This document shows, in pieces, positions 53,301-62,472 of a stretch of 64,000 nucleotides of DNA (the first letter of the stretch is position 1; each line of letters starts with the position of its first letter). Source of the stretch: JBBQWZ01 sp038210135. Lineage in GTDB: Bacteria > Acidobacteriota > Terriglobia > Bryobacterales > Bryobacteraceae. The notes beneath the pieces were generated by a model. That model was not told where the DNA came from, did not search any database, and worked only from the letters and a program-made list of their open reading frames with translations. The stretch spans positions 1 to 64,000 of the forward strand of contig JBBQWZ010000029.1 in NCBI GenBank assembly GCA_038210135.1, given 5' to 3'. The position numbers were made by a program, and so were the translations under genes.

Positions 53301-54342
53301 CACATCCCGCAGATCCGTGCTGGGTTGGCCGCTACTGATGGCGGCTGCTGCCCAATCGCAAGACAACGGAGCCGTAAGCGATGACAAGGCCCTCCGCTTT
53401 TGGCGCGAAGGCATCGCGCGCCCAGAGTATCCGCTGCCCGAAGGATTCGGGATCGCGCCGCAAAGCAAAGTCCCTTCCTACGAGCGCGACCCGATCTTCG
53501 TCTATGTGGACAAGACCGGCATGCGCCGCGCCGACAAGCTGGAACCAGACTCGCTGCCGGATGGCGGCGACGTCACCGCCAATATTCGGATCGTGCATTT
53601 TCGGCCATCGCGCGCCGATCGGGAACTTCTTCACAACTTCCCGGCCGCGGCGGTGCGTCTCGACGTCGGACAACAGAAAACACTCCCGGGGCTTAGCGAA
53701 GTCCTCGGCTGGGCTACAATCGCAGGACTCGCCGGGCCCCCCTTACGCAGCAAGAAACTGGCGTTTACCGATCTCAGCCAATTGGCATTTCGTCCTGCGG
53801 CTTCGCAGACGAACTCGCAGAAAATCGTGCTTCCGGACGGGTTGGGCTGGTGCACGCTCAACGCGTTCGTCAAGAAGAAGGACAGCATGTGGGGATCGCT
53901 GCTGGCATCGATCCTTTCCTCCGCTCTCAAAGTTGGCGTCACTTTTGCGCCCGTACTGACCATGCCTGCGATCGCCCGCAGTTCGATCTTGCAGCTCGAT
54001 GAACTGATCGGCCAGATGCATCATCAGGGCGGCGGAGGCGACTTCATCTTCCAGTCGGCAAACGTGGAATTCTGTTGCACACGAGCCGCGGCCAAGAAGT
54101 CCACAGGAGAAGCGGTCCGCCTAAAAAGCGGCACCTACCTCATGGTGCCGCGCGCCCATCTTGACGAACTGAGTGGAGCGGCGGCGAAGTTTGAAGTCGA
54201 TCGCGGTCTACTGGTGCCCAAGGGGACGGATGAATTCGGACTCTATAAAGCGGCGGAGAACACCTTGCCAGACATGACCTATCTGGCAGTCGCGGTGAGC
54301 GTCTCGCCGCAGGCATTGTGCAAGTGCGCTCCAAAACTGTAG
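53287..54342 (+). CDS. Tat-exported protein of unknown function
   Basis: 351 residues. The start has a twin-arginine signal (SRRSVLGWPLLMAAAAQS), so a folded, possibly cofactor-bearing protein is exported. Translation may begin at ATG 53287 or 53293. The mature part has no domain I can name; features are YERDPIFVYVDKTGMRRADK, an aliphatic segment near 205-230, and four Cys in the C-terminal third including CCTRAA and LCKCAPKL. Overlap with the CHASE2 gene implies coupled synthesis and joint function. Confidence 0.65.
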   Translation: MNMSDTSRRSVLGWPLLMAAAAQSQDNGAVSDDKALRFWREGIARPEYPLPEGFGIAPQSKVPSYERDPIFVYVDKTGMRRADKLEPDSLPDGGDVTANIRIVHFRPSRADRELLHNFPAAAVRLDVGQQKTLPGLSEVLGWATIAGLAGPPLRSKKLAFTDLSQLAFRPAASQTNSQKIVLPDGLGWCTLNAFVKKKDSMWGSLLASILSSALKVGVTFAPVLTMPAIARSSILQLDELIGQMHHQGGGGDFIFQSANVEFCCTRAAAKKSTGEAVRLKSGTYLMVPRAHLDELSGAAAKFEVDRGLLVPKGTDEFGLYKAAENTLPDMTYLAVAVSVSPQALCKCAPKL

Positions 54343-54605
54343 CCGTGCCAATGCCATTTGAGAGATGGGCGGACGGGTATTTCCTCGCGTTCCTGCTCTC
54401 CGCGTCCGCCGCTTTAGGGCGATCCCGTCGAGAAACGCTTGCGAATGTGGCGCGATGGTTTGCCGCTCGGCTCGCCATGCTTCGCATCGCGAGAACCTGC
54501 GGCTCAACGCTGGGGATTCCGGCGAAGGCGGACGCTGATTCCAAGACTCAAAACCGTCGGCGGCTGTTTCCCATTGCCGTCGTGCGACGGTGGCATGCCC
54601 CCGCG

Positions 54606-57600
54606 CTAAGCCGCCGCATGACGGCGAATCTCTGTCAGCACGCCCAGCAACTCGCCGACCTGCTCCGACGGGAACACGCCTTCGACCCCCATCGGATTCA
54701 AGTCCGTGAACGGCGACTCATATAGCCGCGACGCTTCAATGTATCCTTGCTCGGTCAGGTGATTCACGATCAGGTCGATGAACTCGATCTGATGACTTGT
54801 CGGATTTCTGCCCGCAAGGAAACGATCGAAGGCCCGTTTGGCCGCGTGACGATCCAAACCAACCAGTGAGCGAAGGAACAATCCGAATCCGTCGCTTGCC
54901 GTTTTGGCCTGTAGTAAATTCTCTGCCGTCCCAATTCCAGACTGAAGCAGCAGCCGCTCCAATTCCGCGAGGTCGTAAGCCGTCAATGCCTCGTTCTCCC
55001 GGACCTTCCGGATCGCCGGATGATCCTCGTGCTCGCGGAGGAACACCCTCACCTTCTCGCGGAACTTCTCGAACGTCGCCTTTCCAAAACCGGGAAGCTC
55101 CGTCTCCTGCTCCACGCCGATCTCATCCGTGAAGTCCGAGTAAACGGGCTGGCGCTTTGCCCTCTCAATCAGCTTCACCAGCGCGCGGAGTTTCTTGCGA
55201 ACGTTCTCCAAAATGGGTGTGGTTACGTCCTGCCAGAAGTCATCCGTTTGGATCTCCTGGATCAACGCCATCTGTTCACGCACCATCGGAATGCTGTCCA
55301 TCTCCTCCAGCAGCCCGGCGATTTGCTCGACGCTCTTGCGCAAGCGCGAATAAGATGGCTCCGATCGCAACAGTGCCAGTTGCAGCCGCAGAATTAACAA
55401 GTCGAACAACTTCGCTTCAAGGTCCGGATCTGTCAACTCAGTCGGCAGACCAGCCACTTCGCGCGACAATTCAATCTGCTGTTCCAGTTCAAGCTTTTCC
55501 CAAGCCTCTGCCTGCGAATAATGCTCGACATACTTCCGCTTGGGCCGAACAAGGAAGTTGTTCACGTTCATGGCGGCGACTTCCGCCCTCAGCTTCTCGG
55601 CAGTATCGGAGCGCAGTTCTCCCTGTGAATCCGCCCGCTCGTGGCCCGTTCCCTTGTCCAGTTCCGAGATCAACTCCACGCGACCCGTGAACAGCTTCTT
55701 ACTCAGAGAATCATCGTTCGATCCAGGAGTCGCATTTGGATTCTGGCTGAAGAATTCCAGATTCTGGCAGTAGTCGAAGATGTAGAAGAATTCCTTGTGC
55801 TTTCCTGGACCGAACAGATTTGGTCGCAGTCGCGTGCCTCTGCCGATCATCTGCCAGAACTTCGTTTTCGAGCGGACCAACTTGAAGAACACCAGATTCA
55901 CAACGTCAGGAATATCGATGCCGGTATCCAGCATGTCCACCGAGATTGCGATCTGCGGCAGCGTTGACGTTGCCGAAAACGCATCGATCAGGCTCTGCGC
56001 ATACTCCGTCTTGAAGGTAATGATGCGAGCGAACGCACCCTTGTAATGCGGATAGTTGGCGTTGAAACGCCTCTCGATAAACTCCGCGTGATCCTGGTTC
56101 TTGGCAAAGACGATCGTTTTCCCCAGAACATCGCCGCCGTCTACTTTCAGGCCGCGCGTCATCAGATGCTCCAGGACCTTGTCCACCGTGTCCTCGTTGA
56201 ACAGCCACTTATTCACCGCCTGCGCATCCACTTGCGCCGGAATATTGCCATCCTCGTCCCATTCGAGCTCGTCCCATTTGTCCTTCTCTTCGTCGGAGAG
56301 TTCGTCGTAGCGGATGCCCTGACGCTGGAATTTCAGCGGAACAGAAACCGCTTTCGGCGGCACCAGGAATTCGTCCTTCACCGCGTCTTCGATGTCGTAC
56401 GCATCCGTCGGCACGCCCGACTCCAGATGGAACAGCTTGTACGTATTCCGATCCACCTCCTGCCGCGGAGTCGCAGTCAGACCCACCAACATCGAATCGA
56501 AGTAATCGAAGATCGCCCCGTACTTCTGATAAATCGATCGGTGCGCCTCATCGATCACGATCAGGTCGAAATGCCCCACGCCGAACTTGCGGAGCCCGTC
56601 CGCCGACTCGTCGATCAGCCCCATCATGGTCGGGTAGGTGGAAACGTACACCCGGCCCTCGGTGTTCTTCTCCGTAACCAGATTTACCGGAGCGGACGTC
56701 GGAAGGTGCGTCTTGAAGGCGTTCACCGCTTGATTCACCAGCGCCACGCGATCCGCCAGAAACAGAATCCGCTTCACCCAATTGCAGCGCATCAGCAAAT
56801 CGCCCAGCGCGATTACGGTGCGAGTCTTGCCCGCTCCCGTAGCCATCACCAGCAGGCAGCGGCGGTTGTTGTCTTTCTCGAAGGCTTCTGAAATGCGCCG
56901 GATCGCTCGCGTCTGATAATAGCGCTCGACAATTTCCGGATTGATCGCGGCGTTCGCCAGCGGGAGGCGGCTGGCCCGGCGCTGGATCAGCAACTCCAGT
57001 TCGCCCTTCTTATAGAAACCCTGGACCATGCGCGGCGGATGGTTGGCGTCATCCCACATCCAGTGTTCATAGCCGTTGCTGTAGAAGATCACCGGACGCT
57101 GGCCGAACTGCGTTTCTAAACAATCCGCGTAAAGTTTGGCCTGCTGCTGCCCGGCAGTGGGACTGCGTTTGGTGCGCTTCGCTTCCACCAGTCCCAAAGG
57201 CTTGCCGTCGTCGCCCCACAGGACGTAATCTACATAGCCTTTGCCTTGCGCATTGGGCATCCCGGCCACTTCATACTCGCGATCGCGCGCCTGATCCAGA
57301 GCCCAGCCCGCCTCTTTCAGCATCAGGTCGATGAAGAAATCGCGAGTTTCGGCTTCGGAGTAATCGTGCGTGTCTGGCTGCTTCTCGTTCTGCTTTCTGG
57401 CTTCCGCAACTTCGGCGCGCAGGCGTTCCAGCTCCGCCGTGAGGGTGGCTTCGAGCGTGCCGAACTCCACCAGCTTGGCGTCGCGCGCCGAGAGTTCTTC
57501 CGCAAGTTTCTGGATTTGCGCGGCGGTCTGCGCGGAAACGGGTGCGGTCTTCGGTAGTGCGTCCGCATTGAAAACTGCAATCGGAGCGGGTTTGCTCGCC

Positions 57601-57980
57601 AGGTTCCGGGCATAGGTCCGCGCCAGCCAGTAGCAGAAGTGGAACAGCTCCCGAACGGCGGTGAGCGAATCCAGAGGCCGGACCGGTTTGGAGCTATGCG
57701 CCGCCAGATTTCCCAGGTCTTTGATCAGCCTCACCTTCGCGTGCAGGGCCTCGCCCAACAAGGCTTTGAAGGTCGGCTCATGAACCAGTGCGCTCAGGTT
57801 GTCCTGGTAAGGGAGCTTCAGCGAACTCTCCGCACGATACAGCCAGGAGACCGCAAGTTCCAAAGTCCGCCGCGCGTAGAAACAGGAAGTGCGCGCGTCC
57901 GGGTGGACCATCAATTCCGCTTTTCCGGCCGCGATGAACAGCTCCGGCCATTCGGTTTGGAGGAAGCGGAACTGGCTCAT
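54606..57980 (-). CDS. hsdR: Type I restriction endonuclease subunit R
   Basis: 1,124 residues. The N-terminal ~110 residues resemble DUF4145. The HSDR nuclease domain follows with YVDYVLWGDDGKP and the catalytic EAK in GLVEAKRTK near 263. SF2 motor: Walker A ATGAGKTRT near 383, DEAH in VIDEAHRS near 478, and motif VI-like QMIGRGTRLRPN. An EcoEI-type C-terminal domain closes it. With HsdM and HsdS it translocates and cuts unmethylated DNA. Its start overlaps the hsdS stop by four bases (ATGA). Confidence 0.94.
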   Translation of the reverse strand: MSQFRFLQTEWPELFIAAGKAELMVHPDARTSCFYARRTLELAVSWLYRAESSLKLPYQDNLSALVHEPTFKALLGEALHAKVRLIKDLGNLAAHSSKPVRPLDSLTAVRELFHFCYWLARTYARNLASKPAPIAVFNADALPKTAPVSAQTAAQIQKLAEELSARDAKLVEFGTLEATLTAELERLRAEVAEARKQNEKQPDTHDYSEAETRDFFIDLMLKEAGWALDQARDREYEVAGMPNAQGKGYVDYVLWGDDGKPLGLVEAKRTKRSPTAGQQQAKLYADCLETQFGQRPVIFYSNGYEHWMWDDANHPPRMVQGFYKKGELELLIQRRASRLPLANAAINPEIVERYYQTRAIRRISEAFEKDNNRRCLLVMATGAGKTRTVIALGDLLMRCNWVKRILFLADRVALVNQAVNAFKTHLPTSAPVNLVTEKNTEGRVYVSTYPTMMGLIDESADGLRKFGVGHFDLIVIDEAHRSIYQKYGAIFDYFDSMLVGLTATPRQEVDRNTYKLFHLESGVPTDAYDIEDAVKDEFLVPPKAVSVPLKFQRQGIRYDELSDEEKDKWDELEWDEDGNIPAQVDAQAVNKWLFNEDTVDKVLEHLMTRGLKVDGGDVLGKTIVFAKNQDHAEFIERRFNANYPHYKGAFARIITFKTEYAQSLIDAFSATSTLPQIAISVDMLDTGIDIPDVVNLVFFKLVRSKTKFWQMIGRGTRLRPNLFGPGKHKEFFYIFDYCQNLEFFSQNPNATPGSNDDSLSKKLFTGRVELISELDKGTGHERADSQGELRSDTAEKLRAEVAAMNVNNFLVRPKRKYVEHYSQAEAWEKLELEQQIELSREVAGLPTELTDPDLEAKLFDLLILRLQLALLRSEPSYSRLRKSVEQIAGLLEEMDSIPMVREQMALIQEIQTDDFWQDVTTPILENVRKKLRALVKLIERAKRQPVYSDFTDEIGVEQETELPGFGKATFEKFREKVRVFLREHEDHPAIRKVRENEALTAYDLAELERLLLQSGIGTAENLLQAKTASDGFGLFLRSLVGLDRHAAKRAFDRFLAGRNPTSHQIEFIDLIVNHLTEQGYIEASRLYESPFTDLNPMGVEGVFPSEQVGELLGVLTEIRRHAAA

Positions 57981-59137
57981 AGTTCTCCCCGAAAGGCACG
58001 GTGTTGGAGCGAGGAGAAGAGCTGATTCATTTTTTCGGTGGCTTTTCGCTCCACGGCTGCTAGCACGTTTACCCTATCTAGGGCCTGAGTGTAACGACGT
58101 TGAAGCTCTAACTCCGGGATTGGACACTTTATGTTCTGAATATCTTTCAGGTATATAGCTTGTTGAGCAGACGATCCAGACGCGAGTCGCAGCCTTTGAA
58201 GTATGGATGGGTGCTTCAATAAAGATCGCAGGTAGGATGAAGTAACCATTGACGGCTGAGGTTTGATTAGAATAACCGAGCCCATCAGGCTGAATTCTTC
58301 GTCGGTCGCGACTTCACAAAGCCTCCCGATTGTCGCGCCCCGGCTAACGAGCAGAATATCTCCGCGCTCTGGAGCGCACTTCCGCCGAAACCGTTTGCCG
58401 TCCTCCGTTGTGATTCGTTTAGCGCTTGACAGATCAACTTGGCTATCTAGGACATCGGCGGCCATCACCATGGGAAGCCCGGACTCCACAAACTGGGGGT
58501 TTAGATGCTCCCCGTCAGTAATCTTGCGACACACCTGCGAAAGGTCTTTAATAGGCCACGAGTTTGGGTTGCGGACGGGATCGCCAAATGATTCGACATA
58601 GAGAGATTCAGTGAGCTTGTCTAAAGTTTCGACAGTAGCGCGGCGCTTGGCGCGGAGGGCGTCGGCCTGATCCAGAATCGCCGCAATCCGCCGCTGATCG
58701 GCTAGTGGGGGTACGGGAATCTTTAGATTCTCGACCGTTCCCTTTGTTACATGTTTGAGTCCCACCCCGCCGTGAGCAAGGTGAATGAGCTGGGCAAGGG
58801 AGCCATTGACCGCGCGGACAGCCCATTCTTTACTTACCCTCCGCTCGTCGAGATCCACTCGAAAGATGTGTTGGTTCAGGACCCCGTGCGGACCGTTCCA
58901 AATATGTGCTCCAAACGAGGTTCCGGGAGTGCCAGACCAAGCCAACAGCATATCGCCCGGCTCGATTCTTACTTGTTTGTCAAGAGACCCGGCCCAGTGG
59001 TTGAACGGCCTGTCGCTACCATTCAGATTCTGAATTCTAATAATGGGTAGGCCGGTCGTACTCCAGTCAGTTTCAGAAAATGCCTTTCCATTAACTAGAT
59101 TGCAAAGTTCTCCGAATTGGACCTCATGCCATTTCAT
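57977..59137 (-). CDS. hsdS: Type I specificity subunit S
   Basis: 386 residues with two target-recognition domains: 1-135 (FGELCNLVNGKAFSETDW, LPIIRIQNLNG) and about 190-335 (SQVCRKITDGEHLNPQF, LPMVMAADVLDS). Each is followed by a conserved helix (IPVPPLADQRRIAAILDQAD; CPIPELELQRRYTQALDRV). The DNA recognition sequence cannot be predicted by eye. The TRD segments look richer in A/T than neighbours, as is common for these exchangeable domains. It overlaps hsdM and hsdR by four bases each. Confidence 0.94.
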   Translation of the reverse strand: MKWHEVQFGELCNLVNGKAFSETDWSTTGLPIIRIQNLNGSDRPFNHWAGSLDKQVRIEPGDMLLAWSGTPGTSFGAHIWNGPHGVLNQHIFRVDLDERRVSKEWAVRAVNGSLAQLIHLAHGGVGLKHVTKGTVENLKIPVPPLADQRRIAAILDQADALRAKRRATVETLDKLTESLYVESFGDPVRNPNSWPIKDLSQVCRKITDGEHLNPQFVESGLPMVMAADVLDSQVDLSSAKRITTEDGKRFRRKCAPERGDILLVSRGATIGRLCEVATDEEFSLMGSVILIKPQPSMVTSSYLRSLLKHPSILQRLRLASGSSAQQAIYLKDIQNIKCPIPELELQRRYTQALDRVNVLAAVERKATEKMNQLFSSLQHRAFRGEL

Positions 59138-60672
59138 CCGAGCATTGCTCCCAACTCTCGAATGCCCTTTTGAATCTCGTCCTCCAAGTCAATGAGTTCC
59201 GCAAGGATCTGCTTTGCTGGGAGGTGGTCGACCGCCTCATGCACCATTTCTCTGTACCGATTGATACTCAGATCGTATCCAGCACCTTCTATCTCGGCTC
59301 TTGGTACGCAGAAACTCTGAGTCGTGCGCGGGTGGGCCCTCTCGGCGCTATCCCGTTTCCACCATCGGCTCACTATATCTGGCAGATTGTTCTTCGCGTG
59401 CTCCTCGGCAGACAGCGCATGGGCAGGCACTGGCCCGAGCTTCTCGTCAGTCAAAAGCGGCAGGCGCTTATCGTCAAGTGAAAGTCCGTCCGCTTCGACG
59501 TCATAGAACCAGACGTGATCCGTGCCGCCCGAATTTGTCTTGGTGAATACCAGAATCGCCGTGGACACTCCGGCGTAAGGCCGGAAGACTCCGGCAGGCA
59601 GAGAAATCACGGCGTCGAGTTTCTGCTTCTCCACCAGCATCTCCCGCAACGCCCTGTGCGCCTTGCTGCTGCCGAACAGAACACCGTCCGGCACGATCAC
59701 CGCCGCGCGTCCGCCCGGCTTCAGCAGCCGCAGGAAGAGCGCGAGAAACAGAAGCTCGGTCTTCTTGGTCTTGACGATCTGAAGCAGATCCTTGGCGCAC
59801 TGCTCGTAATCGAGCGACCCCGCGAAAGGCGGATTCGCCAGAACTACGGTGTACTTCTCTTCCTCCCCGGCGTGATCCTGCGACAGCGAATCGCGGTAGC
59901 GGATATCCGGGTTCTCCACGCCGTGGAGCAGCATGTTCATGCTGCCGATACGCAGCATCACGTTGTCGAAATCGAACCCGTGGAACAGCCCGTGATGGAA
60001 ATGCTCCCGCAGCGCGGCGTCCCGGAAAATCTCCGGGTGCTTGTCGCGGAGATATTCGCCTGATGTAACAAGGAAGCCGCACGTGCCGCACGCCGGGTCG
60101 CAGATCACGTCCGTTGGCTTGGGAGCAAGCAGTTCCACCATCAGCCGGATGATGTGGCGTGGCGTCCGGAACTGCCCATTCTGCCCGGCGCTCGCGATCT
60201 TGCCGAGCATGTACTCGTAGATATCGCCCTTGGTGTCGCGGTCCTCCATGGGCACGTGGTCCAGCAGGTCAACCACCTTGGCCAGCAGTTGGGGCGTAGG
60301 GATGGTGAAACGCGCGTCCTTCATATGGTGTGCGTACGTGGAACCATCCCCGCCAAGCGTTCGCAGAAACGGGAAGACGTGCTCGGAGACGATGGCGTAC
60401 ATTTCCCGCGCTTCGAGGTTTTTGAACCGCGACCAACGGAATTGCTCGTAGGGCCGCTTCCGGTCGTCCGAACCCTCGGGAAAGACGCGCCGCTCCATCG
60501 GCTTGCCGAGCCGAGTCGCTTTCAGTTCTTCCAGCGTTTCGAGTTCGTCCAGCCGGCGGAGGAAAAGCAAGTAGGTGATCTGTTCAATGACTTCGAGCGG
60601 GTTCGAAATCCCGCCAGTCCAAAACGAATTCCAGATCGCGTCGATTTGACTACGGGTTTCACCAGTGAGCAT
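59134..60672 (-). CDS. hsdM: Type I DNA methyltransferase subunit M
   Basis: 512 residues from ATG 60672 (MLTGETRSQIDAIW). The N-terminal HsdM_N helices occupy 1-140. SAM-binding motif I is DPACGTCGF at 192-200, and catalytic NPPF at 280-283 in VVLANPPFAG marks an N6-adenine methyltransferase. A longer in-frame start at 60729 adds 19 residues that do not fit the family. It leads the hsdM-hsdS-hsdR operon, each junction being an ATGA overlap. Confidence 0.95.
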   Translation of the reverse strand: MLTGETRSQIDAIWNSFWTGGISNPLEVIEQITYLLFLRRLDELETLEELKATRLGKPMERRVFPEGSDDRKRPYEQFRWSRFKNLEAREMYAIVSEHVFPFLRTLGGDGSTYAHHMKDARFTIPTPQLLAKVVDLLDHVPMEDRDTKGDIYEYMLGKIASAGQNGQFRTPRHIIRLMVELLAPKPTDVICDPACGTCGFLVTSGEYLRDKHPEIFRDAALREHFHHGLFHGFDFDNVMLRIGSMNMLLHGVENPDIRYRDSLSQDHAGEEEKYTVVLANPPFAGSLDYEQCAKDLLQIVKTKKTELLFLALFLRLLKPGGRAAVIVPDGVLFGSSKAHRALREMLVEKQKLDAVISLPAGVFRPYAGVSTAILVFTKTNSGGTDHVWFYDVEADGLSLDDKRLPLLTDEKLGPVPAHALSAEEHAKNNLPDIVSRWWKRDSAERAHPRTTQSFCVPRAEIEGAGYDLSINRYREMVHEAVDHLPAKQILAELIDLEDEIQKGIRELGAMLG

Positions 60673-61001
60673 AGGGCCTATCGATTCTATCCATGCGCGG
60701 ACCGCGACAGCACTCCCGGCGCATCCCATCCGAACCTTGGCGGATCAGCCGGGCTCGCGCGCTCGGGGACATCGGCGCGGTGAGGTTCACTTTCTGCGGG
60801 CGTTCGGCGCGGATTGGCATGGGTCCGGACTCAAATGTTCGCAGGTAGCCACTTCCTGTTCAAGAGTATTTTATTCAATTTGGAAAAATCGGCCCTCCGC
60901 GCGTGTAGCGAAGGACCGTAGCGAGTTGAACTGTACGCGATCCGAGGTGAGGATTGATCTTTGTAACGTACTATTTAATATAGGGAAAGTCGTAAAACTC
61001 A
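60673..61001. other. Divergent intergenic region before hsdM
   Basis: About 330 bases between hsdM and the divergent HTH gene. The centre is AT-rich. On the plus strand TTGATC (60955-60960) and AATATA, 17 bases apart, form a weak promoter candidate. No gene is supported here. Confidence 0.45.
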
Positions 61002-61106
61002 GTGCGGGCTCCGCTTGTGGGGCAAGAAGCTGGGGATACGGCACTTAGGCACGATCGGGCCGTTTGCCGACAGGTGGAGTTTCGACTGTATCAGCTTCGG
61101 GAAAAA

Positions 61107-61916
61107 ATGTTTCTCAACCTTTTTTATCTCCGCGAGGAACCGCAGCACGCTCATCCGTTTCGAGATTACAACTTCTCTGATTTCTGGAACGAGGCGCATG
61201 GCGAACCGTTTGAGAAGATCAAAGAGAGCTACATATCCGACCGCATTATCAATAGCTTCCGGGCAGACGAGCGGCGGCCAGAGCGGCTCAGAGGATTCGA
61301 TCCGGAGTTTTTTCCCGTTCTTCGATTCGCATTCACCACCGGCTGCTGGAGAAGCTTCATCCGCCAAAACCACGCGTTACCGGTGACGGCGCTTGATTAC
61401 TACCTCAGCAAAGCCTTTCAGTTTTTATACCTCGCGATCACCCTTCGATACTGGCCGGACGGAAACTGTCCGACTTCGGCCAACTTTGATATTGGCTGGG
61501 TTCTAAGCCGGTCGCTGGACCGTGTGCAGTCGGCGCAAGTGGTCAAGCTGCGCGATCAAGAACTGGATTGGTGGTGGTCCGTTTACTCCGATTTGACGAA
61601 TTTCGAATTGCCGGTGGTACTTAGGCGATTCGAGGCGCGAATGAAGAGGCGGTTCAAGGCACCATTGCCGAACCATGGCTCCTTCCGGCCTTCGGCCACG
61701 TCAACGCATGATTCGCCGGAAGCGGACTGCGAGGCTCAGGTGCACGGGAACTTCGCCGTGAGCTACCGCACGGCCAGGGCGTATCTCGCTTGCACGGAAC
61801 GTCATCTTAGCCGCCTCGTCCAGCATGGAGCGTTAGAGCGGGTTGGCGAAGGACATCAGCGAAAGATTCTTTCTACCTCGCTTAGGCGATACAAAGGTGC
61901 ACCCGCTCCGAGCTAA
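61107..61916 (+). CDS. Uncharacterised protein with C-terminal HTH
   Basis: 269 residues from ATG 61107, which has GGGA a few bases upstream; an in-frame GTG at 61002 would add 35 residues. The N-terminal 190 residues are rich in aromatic residues and helices (HPFRDYNFSDFWNEAHGEPF, LDYYLSKAFQFLYLAITL) and match nothing I know. The last 55 residues look like an excisionase/MerR-type HTH (YRTARAYLACTERHLSRLVQ, RVGEGHQRKILSTSLRRY). It lies between the restriction operon and the integrase cassette and may regulate the island. Confidence 0.6.
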   Translation: MFLNLFYLREEPQHAHPFRDYNFSDFWNEAHGEPFEKIKESYISDRIINSFRADERRPERLRGFDPEFFPVLRFAFTTGCWRSFIRQNHALPVTALDYYLSKAFQFLYLAITLRYWPDGNCPTSANFDIGWVLSRSLDRVQSAQVVKLRDQELDWWWSVYSDLTNFELPVVLRRFEARMKRRFKAPLPNHGSFRPSATSTHDSPEADCEAQVHGNFAVSYRTARAYLACTERHLSRLVQHGALERVGEGHQRKILSTSLRRYKGAPAPS

Positions 61917-62000
61917 AGTCCTGATCCAAAGAAAATTCGGACGAAAACGGACTGGTAACGACCTATTAGGACATCTAGGCTCTCGACGCTGAGCAGAACC

Positions 62001-62031
62001 GCGCTTACGATCGATCTGTGATCGTTAGCGC
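62001..62031. other. Twelve-base-pair stem-loop
   Basis: GCGCTTACGATC (62001-62012) and GATCGTTAGCGC (62020-62031) are inverted with one mismatch around a 7-base loop. It lies in a 343-base gap between the HTH gene and the excisionase-like gene where no gene is supported. No T run follows, so a rho-independent terminator is less likely than a protein-binding site or a DNA-processing site of the island. Confidence 0.55.
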
Positions 62032-62259
62032 AGCACTGGCTTCGATCCGCATTCGTCGCGATGAAGCCCAAGCCCGGTCATTCACATTCGGAACGCGATC
62101 CACGCGATGTTCAACCCACGCGAAGCTGAAGCGAGCTTTTCACGGCGACAACTCCGTGATGGGTGTCCGAATTCCGGAGACGATCCCTAGAGGGTGAGGC
62201 TCAACTCGATGGGAGTGGCTTCGCGAAGTTAGTCGAGGGCGGGAACACGAATTAAAGAT

Positions 62260-62472
62260 ATGGAACGCGAACAGGATGCGTTTGAGCTGCATTACTCCAT
62301 CGGCGACCTTGCCGGGCGATGGAGGCTTGGGCGGGAGACGGTGCGCAAGCTCTTGATGAATGAACCGGGGGTCCTGAAGGTGCGTCTAGGCCCAAAGAAG
62401 TCGCATACTCGCTACTCAGTTCCGGAAAGCGTCGCTCAGAGAATCCACCGACGCTTGACGAATGCCGCCTAG
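62260..62472 (+). CDS. Small excisionase-like HTH protein
   Basis: 70 residues: YSIGDLAGRWRLGRETVRKL is a MerR/excisionase-type HTH, followed by a basic wing with a VRLGPKKSHTRYSVPESVAQ block. Such proteins bind island ends and steer integrase toward excision, or repress it. It converges on the integrase gene, sharing four bases at the stops (62469-62472). Position beside the integrase supports a directionality-factor role; this is inference. Confidence 0.7.
   Translation: MEREQDAFELHYSIGDLAGRWRLGRETVRKLLMNEPGVLKVRLGPKKSHTRYSVPESVAQRIHRRLTNAA

Noticed and set aside
54318..54725. 135-codon frame after the Tat-exported protein gene
   Set aside because: Overlaps both neighbours, no ribosome site, no domain; likely chance.
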